Part shown: piece after piece, positions 7,301-14,699 of the stretch
Position numbering within the stretch: the stretch's first letter is position 1
Layout of the letters: each line of letters opens with the position of its first letter
DNA from: Nitrospinota bacterium
Lineage (GTDB): Bacteria > Nitrospinota > Nitrospinia > JACRGO01
Direction of reading: 5' to 3'
Assembly: GCA_016212295.1 (NCBI GenBank)
Contig: JACRGO010000166.1
Location: 1 to 29,004, forward strand
Length of the DNA: 29,004 nt
The notes under the pieces: generated by a model
Seen by the model: only the letters and a program-made list of their open reading frames with translations
Databases searched by the model: none
What the model was told of the DNA's origin: nothing
Program-made: the position numbers and the translations under genes

Positions 7301-7370
7301 TCAGGTTTCAGGTTTCAGGTTTCAGGTTTCAGGTTTCAGGTTTCAAGCGTCAGGCGTCATAATTCATAAG
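7301..7370. repeat. Heptamer array, TCAGGTT units
   Basis: Ten 7-bp units in phase: six perfect TCAGGTT copies (7301-7342), then TCAAGCG, TCAGGCG, TCATAAT and TCATAAG. It lies between the divergent starts at 7190 (-) and 7569 (+). Together with 7495-7557 it forms an inverted pair. Confidence 0.95.
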
Positions 7371-7494
7371 ACAGAAGACTCTGCTGCCTCCACAGTGGCG
7401 AAGCCCTGTGGAGCCACAATGCCGGAAACTAAACTCAGTATGGCTCCATAGCCCTGGCAGGACTATTGAGCCGGCAAGGAAGTTACTGGTTTTC
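7371..7494. repeat. Palindromic spacer between two inverted heptamer arrays
   Basis: Contains nested small inverted repeats: CCACAG/CTGTGG (7390-7395 with 7406-7411) and TGGAGCCA/TGGCTCCA (7409-7416 with 7441-7448). No convincing gene is present in 7197-7568. A weak minus-strand promoter for the REC-PTP operon may lie near 7225-7260 (TACAAT with a poor -35). Confidence 0.55.
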
Positions 7495-7557
<63 letters not shown>

Positions 7558-7568
7558 CTAGTCCCCAA

Positions 7569-9044
7569 ATGTCCCTTCCTCTAAAAACCACGCAGCCACA
7601 GGGCCTTTATATACTCTTTTTCGCTGAGTTATGGGAGAGGTTCAGCTTCTATGGGATGCGCGCGCTTCTGACCCTTTACATGGCCAAGGAACTCCTCTAT
7701 GCCGATGAAAAGGCTTACGGGGTGTACGGCGCCTATGGGGCCCTGGTGTACACTACCCCGGTCTTGGGAGGGCTCATAGCGGACAAGATACTGGGCCGGA
7801 GAAAGGCCATAACGCTTGGGGCGGTCATCATGGCCATGGGACATTTCACAATGGCCCTCAATACGGAATTCACCTTCTATATAGCCCTTTCCCTGCTCAT
7901 CATCGGAAACGGATTCTTCAAGCCCAATATCTCCAGCCTGCTGGGAAAATTATATGAGGAGGAAGACCCACGGCGCGACGGGGGATTCACCATCTTCTAC
8001 ATGGGAATAAACATCGGGGCCTTGCTGGCCCCGCTGGGCTGCGGCGCCATAGGGGAGCTTTACGGGTGGCATTACGGCTTTGGACTCGCGGGAATAGGCA
8101 TGATCGCCGGACTGCTGGTCTTCAGGGCCGGGGAAAAAAAATTTGGACAAAAAGGAATGCCTCCAAATCCGGAAAAATTGGCGAAAAAGATTTTCGCGGG
8201 GACCAGCCTGGAGCAATTGATCGTCGCCGGGTCCTTTTTAAGCGCGCCTTTGTTCGCCCTGCTGGTACGGCAAAACCAGGTGATGTCCTATCTGCTTGGC
8301 GTAATGGGCGTGGTGATATTCGGGTCCCTTTTCCTTACCGCCCTGAGAAGCGAGAGGGTCGAGCGGGAGAAAATATTCGTGATCCTGGTGCTGTCCTTCT
8401 TCTCCGTGCTTTTCTGGTCTTTTTTCGAACAGGCCGGGAGTTCCATCACCCTGTTCACGGACAGGAACGTGGACAGGAACCTTTTCGGCCTGGAAATCCC
8501 GGCGTCGCTTTTTCAGGGCGTCAACCCGGCCTTCATAATTCTTCTTGCCATGCCCTTTTCCAATATATGGATTTTCTTGAGCAAGGCCGGCAGGGAGCCT
8601 TCCATGCCCATGAAGTTTGCCATTGGGACCATGCAGCTTGGATTGGGATTCTGGATTTTTGTTCTGGGGGCCTGGTTCGCTGGAGGGGACGGGATAGTCC
8701 CAATGGCCTTTCTCCTGGCCGGGTATTTCCTCCAGACAACCGGGGAGCTTTGCCTCTCGCCCGTTGGGCTTTCAATGGTGACAAAGCTTGCGCCGGGAAA
8801 GATCGTGGGGTTCGTGATGGGGACCTGGTTTCTCTCCACTGCCTTTGCCCACCATATAGCCGGGCTCATAGCAAAGATGACGGCCCCTGCTGGAATGAAT
8901 GGAGAGACGGCCATGTCCGCCGCCGGGTCCCTGCCCAACTATGCGCGCGTCTTCGGCGGAATCGGACTAGTGGCGGCGGGGGCGGGTCTGCTGCTGCTTC
9001 TCCTTGTCCCGCTGCTCAGGAGGTGGATGCATGGAGTGCATTAA
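7569..9044 (+). CDS. POT/PTR family proton-dependent oligopeptide transporter
   Basis: 491 residues, a multi-spanning inner-membrane protein of the major facilitator superfamily with about 12-14 hydrophobic helices. Helix 1 carries the POT motif ELWERFSFYG (E20, E23, R24), needed for proton coupling. FFKPNISSLLGKLY and FYMGINIGALLAPLG (near 138-152) match the PTR2 signatures. FFEQAGSSITLF and TTGELCLSPVGLSMV are the conserved helix 7 and helix 10 segments, the latter with a conserved Glu. It takes up di- and tripeptides with protons. The ATG at 7569 has no Shine-Dalgarno because a heptamer array runs almost up to it. The gene stands alone, divergent from the signalling operon, and a further heptamer array starts 18 bp after its stop. 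Confidence 0.95.
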   Translation: MSLPLKTTQPQGLYILFFAELWERFSFYGMRALLTLYMAKELLYADEKAYGVYGAYGALVYTTPVLGGLIADKILGRRKAITLGAVIMAMGHFTMALNTEFTFYIALSLLIIGNGFFKPNISSLLGKLYEEEDPRRDGGFTIFYMGINIGALLAPLGCGAIGELYGWHYGFGLAGIGMIAGLLVFRAGEKKFGQKGMPPNPEKLAKKIFAGTSLEQLIVAGSFLSAPLFALLVRQNQVMSYLLGVMGVVIFGSLFLTALRSERVEREKIFVILVLSFFSVLFWSFFEQAGSSITLFTDRNVDRNLFGLEIPASLFQGVNPAFIILLAMPFSNIWIFLSKAGREPSMPMKFAIGTMQLGLGFWIFVLGAWFAGGDGIVPMAFLLAGYFLQTTGELCLSPVGLSMVTKLAPGKIVGFVMGTWFLSTAFAHHIAGLIAKMTAPAGMNGETAMSAAGSLPNYARVFGGIGLVAAGAGLLLLLLVPLLRRWMHGVH

Positions 9045-9062
9045 CGGAATTCAGGGGGTAGT

Positions 9063-9139
9063 TGTCAGGGAAGGGCGAAGGGCTGAAGACAGTGGACGGA
9101 GGCGCATGACTCATGGCACATTACTCATGGCGCCTTGAT
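9063..9139. repeat. Degenerate heptamer array after the transporter gene
   Basis: Eleven 7-bp blocks keep phase from 9063 to 9139: two GAAGGGC copies, then more diverged units, then a run of CATGACT, CATGGCA, CATTACT and CATGGCG type. The right end supplies the first codons of the truncated BrnT frame. Confidence 0.6.
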
Positions 9140-9292
9140 GCGGATACAATTGGAATTGACAGGAATGGCATTTTGTTGGTTGTAATACATACTTTCCAGC
9201 AGTTGGATGCCGACTGTTGCAGAATTAGAATTATTTCTGCCCGCAAGACAACCAGAAAAGAATCAAAACAGTATCAGGAGGAAAATAAATGA
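9113..9292 (+). pseudogene. Truncated BrnT-type ribonuclease toxin (C-terminal half only)
   Basis: A 59-codon frame from an ATG at 9113 to the TGA at 9290-9292. From about residue 13 it reads as the C-terminal half of BrnT: IGIDRNGILLVVIHT, then RIRIISARKTTRKESKQY, the family's C-terminal signature. The N-terminal half, with the start of the RNase fold, is missing. The first ten or so codons come from the heptamer array and an 18-bp direct repeat (9123-9140). It ends in an ATGA overlap with the next gene, the normal toxin-antitoxin arrangement. The protein is probably inactive. It could instead be a short expressed remnant. Confidence 0.75.
9123..9140. repeat. 18-bp direct repeat, left copy
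   Basis: ACTCATGGCGCCTTGATG, identical to 9728-9745. The two copies bracket the truncated toxin and antitoxin-like gene. BrnT homology begins directly after this copy. Confidence 0.9.
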
Positions 9293-9492
9293 AAAAAGAA
9301 TATGATTTTTCAAAAGGTGAGAGAGGTAAGTTTTATCGTCCAGATGCGGAATTGTATCTACCTATTTACATTGAGCCTGACATGATGGAGGTTCTAAGAA
9401 AATTCTCGAAGCAAAAAGGCGTCGATGTTGCGACAATAGTAAATGAATGGATAAAAAAAGACATATCCATAGTAGAAACAATAACAAAATAA
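9289..9492 (+). CDS. Small antitoxin-like protein paired with BrnT remnant
   Basis: 67 residues. AGGAGG lies 7 nt before the ATG at 9289. The protein starts EYDFSKGERGKFYRPDAE, the N-terminal style of BrnA-type antitoxins. It continues with LYLPIYIEPDMMEVLRKFS and VDVATIVNEWIKKDI, a beta strand followed by two helices as in ribbon-helix-helix DNA-binding proteins. It overlaps the toxin remnant by 4 bp. It probably once neutralised BrnT and repressed the operon. With the toxin truncated it is an orphan and could still act as a DNA-binding repressor. The family call rests on this N terminus and the position after BrnT. 9493-9708 downstream holds nothing I can recognise. Confidence 0.7.
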   Translation: MKKEYDFSKGERGKFYRPDAELYLPIYIEPDMMEVLRKFSKQKGVDVATIVNEWIKKDISIVETITK

Positions 9493-9708
9493 CAATGCCT
9501 GGGGCAGCGTCTGAACAGTGAATAACGGACTAAAGAGATTGCAGGTTTAAATCCAAATAAAACAGAAAATACAAATAAAAACCCACTGGGAACAGAAGCC
9601 TCGAAGGGCACTGAGAAAAAATGACGAATTTTCTATAAACTTGGCGGCTAATTTACTTTTTGGTTTTCCATTTGTAATGTTCACTATAGGCAAAAAGAAC
9701 GCTTCAAC

Positions 9709-9743
9709 ACATGACCCAAGACGCATGACTCATGGCGCCTTGA
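9709..9743. repeat. Heptamer array overlapping the 3' end of a glycosyltransferase gene
   Basis: Five 7-bp blocks of ACATGAC / GCATGAC / TCATGGC type. It contains the right copy of the 18-bp repeat and the stop codon (9732-9730) of the minus-strand gene. Confidence 0.6.
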
Positions 9744-9745
9744 TG
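9728..9745. repeat. 18-bp direct repeat, right copy
   Basis: Identical to 9123-9140. Read on the minus strand it encodes the last residues (IKAP) and the stop codon of the glycosyltransferase ending at 9730. Confidence 0.9.
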
Positions 9746-10455
9746 TGCTTAATGCTTTCCTTCTTCTTTATGGCCTCCATGAAAATGGCGAGCAGGACCT
9801 TCACCATGTAATAAACGGAGCGTATGGGGGTGATGGAGGACTTTCCGCCGCTTCTCTCCTCCATTGTGACCGGGACCTCCACGAAGGTGAGTCCCACCTT
9901 GTGCAAAAGGACAATGGCCTCGGGTTCCGGGTAATCCTCCGGGTAATCATGCGCGAAGAACCTGATTGCCTCTTTGTCAAAGGCCCTGAACCCGGAAGTG
10001 GGGTCAGTCACCTTTTGAGAGGTCAGCATCGAGAGGATATACGCGAATATCCTGCTGCCCACCTTCCTTTGAAAAGATGAACCATAGCCGGTATTTTCGA
10101 GATACCTGGAACCGATGGCCACGTTGGCTTCTCCGCGCTCCAGAGGCCCCATCAGCTTTTGGGCCTGGTCCGGCCTGTGCTGGCCGTCTCCATCGATTTG
10201 AATGGCTATATCGTAATCGTTTTCAAAGGCATACCTGAATCCTGTTTGCATGGCGCCCCCTATGCCCAGATTGTATGGAAGACGCACAGGCTCCACCCCT
10301 GTGGCGAGAATTTTTTCATAGGTGGAATCCGGGGACCCGTCATCAACCGCGCAGATATCGGCCTCCGGCAGGTGGACGCGGATGCTGGACAGGACGGCCC
10401 CAATGCTCTCCTCTTCCTTGTATGCCGGAACTATCGCCAATATTTTTTTTTTCAT
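9730..10455 (-). CDS. GT2 glycosyltransferase, polyprenol-phosphate sugar synthase type
   Basis: 241 residues. LAIVPAYKEEESIG (6-19), VDDGSPDST, RLPYNLGIGGAMQTGF, the DxD-type QIDGDGQHRPDQ, IGSRY and DPTSGFRAF are the motifs of DPM1/DPG-synthase-like GT2 enzymes, which load a hexose on undecaprenyl or other polyprenyl phosphate at the cytoplasmic membrane face. There are no extra C-terminal transmembrane helices. It lies 10 bp after another GT2 gene and is probably co-transcribed. The final residues and stop lie in a repeat shared with 9123-9140, so the original C terminus may have been replaced. Confidence 0.9.
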   Translation of the reverse strand: MKKKILAIVPAYKEEESIGAVLSSIRVHLPEADICAVDDGSPDSTYEKILATGVEPVRLPYNLGIGGAMQTGFRYAFENDYDIAIQIDGDGQHRPDQAQKLMGPLERGEANVAIGSRYLENTGYGSSFQRKVGSRIFAYILSMLTSQKVTDPTSGFRAFDKEAIRFFAHDYPEDYPEPEAIVLLHKVGLTFVEVPVTMEERSGGKSSITPIRSVYYMVKVLLAIFMEAIKKKESIKHIKAP

Positions 10456-10465
10456 GAGATCGATA

Positions 10466-11476
10466 TCACTTGGTTTTCCTTACCCCTGGTCCCTGGCGCC
10501 AGGGAACTATTACGAATTTTATCAGCCCGCGCAGCAGGCCCGCGCCCCGGTAAAATCCCCTCAGGAAGGTGCAGAGCGCGAATAGATAATATTTGGGATC
10601 GCCTTTTCTCTTCACGATGCTGCGGGCCAATGGCATTTGTATCGCCAGATAAAAAAGCAGCAAGAAGGCATTGATAATATTAGCCGGCCGGTAAATCAAC
10701 CCTGCCGGCAAAAGGGCCGCGATCAGTAGGGCAAGCGGCGGCTGGATAAAATCAAACATGCCGCCATAGCTGTCACCAGACGCCATGTCCGGGTGGTCCC
10801 TGTAAATTTTCATCCTCCAGCACCCATGCCGGAATTGTTGGCGGAGGTATTTGAAAAGGCGGTCCGGGTGGTAATGGGCAACGGCGGAGTCTTGCGCGAA
10901 GGAAAGCTTATAGCCCTTCTTCGACACCCTGTAGGCAAGGTCGTTGTCCTCGCCGCTTGCGCGTTTGTACTCCTCGTTAAATCCCCCCACCTCTTCCAAA
11001 ACGGATTTTTTATATGACAAATTGAATGAGCCCAGGTAATTGACGAATTTGGGCTGCGCTTCATGGCGTATCTTTATTTCCTCGTGAATGCAGGAGGCCA
11101 GGAAATTGTCCGCGTTCATTATGTCATAGGTCCCGCCAACTCCCCCGACCTCCTCCGAGCAGTAGCCTTCCAGCAACTTAGCGATCCAGTCTCTTCGAGG
11201 GACGCAATCCGAATCCGTGAAGCAAACTATATCGCCTTTCGCCGCCCGCCATCCCTTGTTTCTAGCCGAGGCAGGGCCGCTGTTCTCCTGGCGTATAATT
11301 TTTACAGGATATTTTTTTACTGCCTCCACGCCGCCGTCAGTGGAACCGTCGTCCACCACAATGACCTCCGTCTCATACCCGGCCAAGTCCTGGCTTAGAC
11401 ACGCCTCCAGGGTCTTTTGAATGGTCCCGGCTGAGTTATAAAGGGGGATGACTATGGAAATGAGGTAAGAGTTCAC
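10466..11476 (-). CDS. Membrane-associated GT2 glycosyltransferase
   Basis: 336 residues. The N-terminal GT-A domain has ISIVIPLYNSAGTI (7-20), VVDDGSTDGG, GPASARNKGW, the DxD segment FTDSDCVPRRDW and the catalytic-base region ASGEDNDLAYRV. After residue 230 there are hydrophobic helices (PPLALLIAALLPAGLIY, INAFLLLFYLAIQM), so it is probably anchored to the inner membrane and adds sugars to a lipid-linked glycan. The start is GTG at 11476, immediately after a perfect heptamer array with no Shine-Dalgarno. The domain begins so soon after it that no longer natural N terminus is needed. The C-terminal WRQGPGV is encoded by another heptamer-type stretch (10482-10502). Confidence 0.9.
   Translation of the reverse strand: MNSYLISIVIPLYNSAGTIQKTLEACLSQDLAGYETEVIVVDDGSTDGGVEAVKKYPVKIIRQENSGPASARNKGWRAAKGDIVCFTDSDCVPRRDWIAKLLEGYCSEEVGGVGGTYDIMNADNFLASCIHEEIKIRHEAQPKFVNYLGSFNLSYKKSVLEEVGGFNEEYKRASGEDNDLAYRVSKKGYKLSFAQDSAVAHYHPDRLFKYLRQQFRHGCWRMKIYRDHPDMASGDSYGGMFDFIQPPLALLIAALLPAGLIYRPANIINAFLLLFYLAIQMPLARSIVKRKGDPKYYLFALCTFLRGFYRGAGLLRGLIKFVIVPWRQGPGVRKTK
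10482..10502. repeat. Short heptamer stretch at a glycosyltransferase 3' end
   Basis: Three 7-bp blocks: ACCCCTG, a GTCCCTG variant and GCGCCAG. The first and third recur side by side at 25272-25285, at the 5' end of another glycosyltransferase gene. It includes the 12-bp palindrome CCTGGCGCCAGG. Confidence 0.45.
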
Positions 11477-11520
11477 GGGTGTCAGGTGTCAGGTGTCAGG
11501 TGTCAGGTGTCAGGTGTCTC
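11474..11520. repeat. Perfect GTCAGGT heptamer array at a glycosyltransferase start
   Basis: Five perfect copies (11481-11515) plus a partial unit on each side. On the minus strand it abuts the GTG start at 11476 and occupies the ribosome binding position. Confidence 0.95.
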
Positions 11521-11607
11521 CTCCATGAACCTTATGGGCAAATAGCGGTGAAACTCCTTGCTGCTTTTCCTGCCCCCAGTAAACTGATGCCAAAATATTT
11601 TTGTACC

Positions 11608-12006
11608 CTACCAAAGATATTCCTTGGTGTCGAAACCCCTTTTTTTACAGTCCTCTTCCATGGCGATGAGAAAAACCGAGGATACGGCCCTTTCCTTGTC
11701 CTTGTCCTTGGGATGGGCGCCCATGTAAGCCTCCACAATGCCGCGAATATCGCCATAGGTCAGATCGGAAATGCATTTGTCAAAGTTGGGAAATGCTGAT
11801 TTTGGGGTGATCACTTCGCTATCTTTATCTGCGCGTGGAGGGAACAGGAACCAGTGGTTAAAGGTATCGACCAGGCCCATCATATATGTTTGCTTTGCCT
11901 CCAGCGGCCAATCCAGGTATTGCGATACTGTCCTGGTGGCCAAGGCTATACGTGGCGCCAGGAATATTGCAAGCAAAAAGGCGAAGAAAATAGTGATTTT
12001 TTTCAT
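11608..12006 (-). CDS. Small exported protein of unknown function
   Basis: 132 residues from the ATG at 12006, with GGAG 8 nt upstream. Residues 1-23 (ITIFFAFLLAIFLAP, ending IALA) are a clear Sec signal peptide. The mature part is mostly helical. It has Trp-rich YLDWPLEAKQTYMMGLVDTF and two cysteines (FDKC, EEDCKKRG) that could form a disulfide bridge around a helix (YGDIRGIVEAYMGAH). The layout is loosely like small periplasmic Rap1a/Tai-type proteins, but I do not recognise the family. It lies in a minus-strand series with ftsB-like and eno upstream and two glycosyltransferases downstream, with gaps of about 100-130 bp and no terminator seen. Confidence 0.7.
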   Translation of the reverse strand: MKKITIFFAFLLAIFLAPRIALATRTVSQYLDWPLEAKQTYMMGLVDTFNHWFLFPPRADKDSEVITPKSAFPNFDKCISDLTYGDIRGIVEAYMGAHPKDKDKERAVSSVFLIAMEEDCKKRGFDTKEYLW

Positions 12007-12066
12007 TAATGGACTCCAATAATGGCGGGGTGGATAGGAAATTTTATTCGGGATATTAAGGAACCG

Positions 12067-12087
12067 CGGAGACACAGAGGCGCAGAG
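12067..12087. repeat. Short heptamer stretch (CGGAGAC / ACAGAGG / CGCAGAG)
   Basis: Three 7-bp blocks sharing a GAG core, between the exported protein start (12006) and the ftsB-like stop (12111). It is short and degenerate and is included because of its position between genes. Confidence 0.4.
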
Positions 12088-12110
12088 GTTTTTATAAAAT
12101 GTTTACAGCG

Positions 12111-12470
12111 CTATGAATCCGGGAAAACGAAAATGGTTTCATCAGGCAAGGCAAGGCCGAGGTCTTCCCGCGCTATTTTCTCCATGTGCCTCGGATCGTT
12201 TTTCAGGGAATCGATTTCCCTGATGAGCCTCTCATTTTCTTTTTTTAATTTGGAGACGCTGGACTTGAAGGCGCGCGCCTCTTTTTCTGATTCCACTGCC
12301 TGCAGGAACCCGTCTTTGTTGAATATCCCGATAAGGGCCAGGGAAACCATGATTCCAAGGCTCAGGTATAAAATGGTTTTAAAATTTCCAACAACCGGCC
12401 AGCCAAGGCCCTCGATGTTAGGATCAATCACCTTTTTGTCCACAAGTTTTTCAAGTTCCTTCTTGTTCAT
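12111..12470 (-). CDS. ftsB: FtsB/DivIC-like cell division protein
   Basis: 119 residues. There is one transmembrane helix (TILYLSLGIMVSLALIGIF, about 32-50) after a short cytoplasmic N terminus. A Leu/Lys/Glu coiled coil (about 66-92) and the septum-formation-initiator tail NDPRHMEKIAREDLGLALPD, ending IFVFP, follow. This topology fits a bitopic divisome protein that joins FtsL and FtsQ and signals septal peptidoglycan synthesis. It follows eno by only 4 bp, a common bacterial gene order that supports the call. The distinction between FtsB and DivIC naming depends on lineage. Confidence 0.85.
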   Translation of the reverse strand: MNKKELEKLVDKKVIDPNIEGLGWPVVGNFKTILYLSLGIMVSLALIGIFNKDGFLQAVESEKEARAFKSSVSKLKKENERLIREIDSLKNDPRHMEKIAREDLGLALPDETIFVFPDS

Positions 12471-12474
12471 GGGA

Positions 12475-13758
<1,284 letters not shown>

Positions 13759-13797
13759 TCAGCTTTCTCCTTAATTTAACATGCCTAGACGTGTTAT

Positions 13798-13825
13798 ACT
13801 ATAATCCAAAATGAGAAAAAGTCAA
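13798..13825 (-). promoter_or_regulatory. Sigma-70-type promoter of eno-ftsB
   Basis: On the minus strand: -35 TTGACT (13825-13820), 16-nt spacer, -10 TATAGT (13803-13798), about 40 bp upstream of the eno start. Confidence 0.65.
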
Positions 13826-13903
13826 GAATGAAATTAGGGAAAGGCCGTGCCGGGACTTCACAGAGGCGAATAATTCAAAGGACCAATAAGATTTCTTCAT
13901 TGG

Positions 13904-13933
13904 TTGACAAAGGCCGGAGCAGGCAAATAAAAT
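13904..13933 (+). promoter_or_regulatory. Candidate promoter of the cytochrome-like / helicase operon
   Basis: Perfect -35 TTGACA (13904-13909), 18-nt spacer, -10 TAAAAT (13928-13933). The start codon it would serve is over 200 bp away, past a cluster of hairpins. Confidence 0.4.
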
Positions 13934-13979
13934 GAGTTTAAGCTTTGCGGACATGCCGCGCTATGCTTGTTTTTAATAA

Positions 13980-14142
13980 CTCCGCCATTCATGGCGGAGA
14001 AACGAAAACGACTACCTGGCTTTAGCCATGACTTTACTGCCCGCGCGTCGTGCGCAAGAGCGCATCGTGCGCTGGCAGGCAAATATATTCAAGGCTAAAG
14101 CCCTACTTAGTTTGTTTGCAGGCTCCAGCCTGAAGGCTGGAG
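13980..14142. repeat. REP-like cluster of short palindromes upstream of the cytochrome-like gene
   Basis: Three hairpin systems. CTCCGCCAT / ATGGCGGAG is at 13980-13999 with a 2-nt loop. GGCTTTAGCC (14018-14027) pairs with GGCTAAAGCC (14093-14102) and encloses GC-rich small palindromes. CTCCAGCC / GGCTGGAG is at 14123-14142. The 3' arm of the last hairpin holds the GGAG that serves as ribosome binding site for the ATG at 14151. No gene is evident in 13759-14150. Confidence 0.65.
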
Positions 14143-14150
14143 TTAAGCCC

Positions 14151-14693
14151 ATGAAAAAAACTAAAATATTGCTCCTGATTTTTTTGGGCATTATTGCGCT
14201 GCCGGTTTTATTGATAGCCACGCCCAATAGCCTTGGTGAAAGAATAGGTGAAAGAATAAAGGAGGAGGCCAGGGCGCAAGGCTATCTGGAATACACGCCA
14301 TTACAGGCTAAAAAACTCGCTGAAACACGGTGTACACAATGCCATGAGGTTGACAGGATCGCCAAATACTGCAGCAGGTGCGGTCCGCCATTCATAGTGG
14401 TGATAACCCACATGAAGAGATTGATGAAGCAGTTCATGGAGCGCGAGCCTGGCAAGAAGATCACCGGCCTTACGAAGCCGCAGGAACTTGCCGTGGTCCA
14501 GGCATGGAACGCCATGGTGGGCAACTGGGAAGCGGACTTCAGGAGGGAAGACATGGAGGCCATGATAGGAAAGGAAAATACGCATCTGCTGGCCTTGCTC
14601 GACACCCCCATCGGGCAAAGGGAGATAGAGCGCGGCTTGAAGGAGGCCGGGATCCGTTTGAAGGGGGCGTATGTGGAAGAGATGAAACACTGA
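14151..14693 (+). CDS. Membrane-anchored c-type cytochrome-like protein, one CXXCH
   Basis: 180 residues from the ATG at 14151; an earlier in-frame ATG would start inside the hairpin cluster. Residues 5-23 are a hydrophobic signal or anchor helix. CTQCH (61-65) is a haem c attachment site. CSRC (74-77) adds a second Cys pair without His, which may be structural or metal-binding. The region after TPLQAKKLAETR is typical of small cytochrome c domains. HMKRLMKQF supplies candidate axial Met residues. The C-terminal 30 residues form a charged helix (REIERGLKEAGIRLKGAYVEEM). It is periplasmic, with electron transfer or haem sensing inferred. It is only 6 bp before the SNF2 helicase gene, an unexpected partner. 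Its last 83 coding bases recur at 18195-18277. Confidence 0.75.
   Translation: MKKTKILLLIFLGIIALPVLLIATPNSLGERIGERIKEEARAQGYLEYTPLQAKKLAETRCTQCHEVDRIAKYCSRCGPPFIVVITHMKRLMKQFMEREPGKKITGLTKPQELAVVQAWNAMVGNWEADFRREDMEAMIGKENTHLLALLDTPIGQREIERGLKEAGIRLKGAYVEEMKH
14602..14684 (+). repeat. 83-bp direct repeat, copy 1 (3' end of the cytochrome-like gene)
   Basis: Matches 18195-18277 at 77 of 83 positions, same orientation and reading frame. The copies bracket about 3.5 kb containing the helicase, MntA-HepT and the Phd relic. Confidence 0.95.
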
Positions 14694-14699
14694 CGTGCC

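Noticed and set aside
8066-9061. 331-codon + strand frame overlapping the POT transporter
   Set aside because: Rich in Arg, Gly and Pro with no family features; a shadow of the transporter gene in another frame.
9493-9708. A further small gene between the antitoxin-like gene and the glycosyltransferase
   Set aside because: No frame with a ribosome binding site or recognisable sequence was found on either strand.
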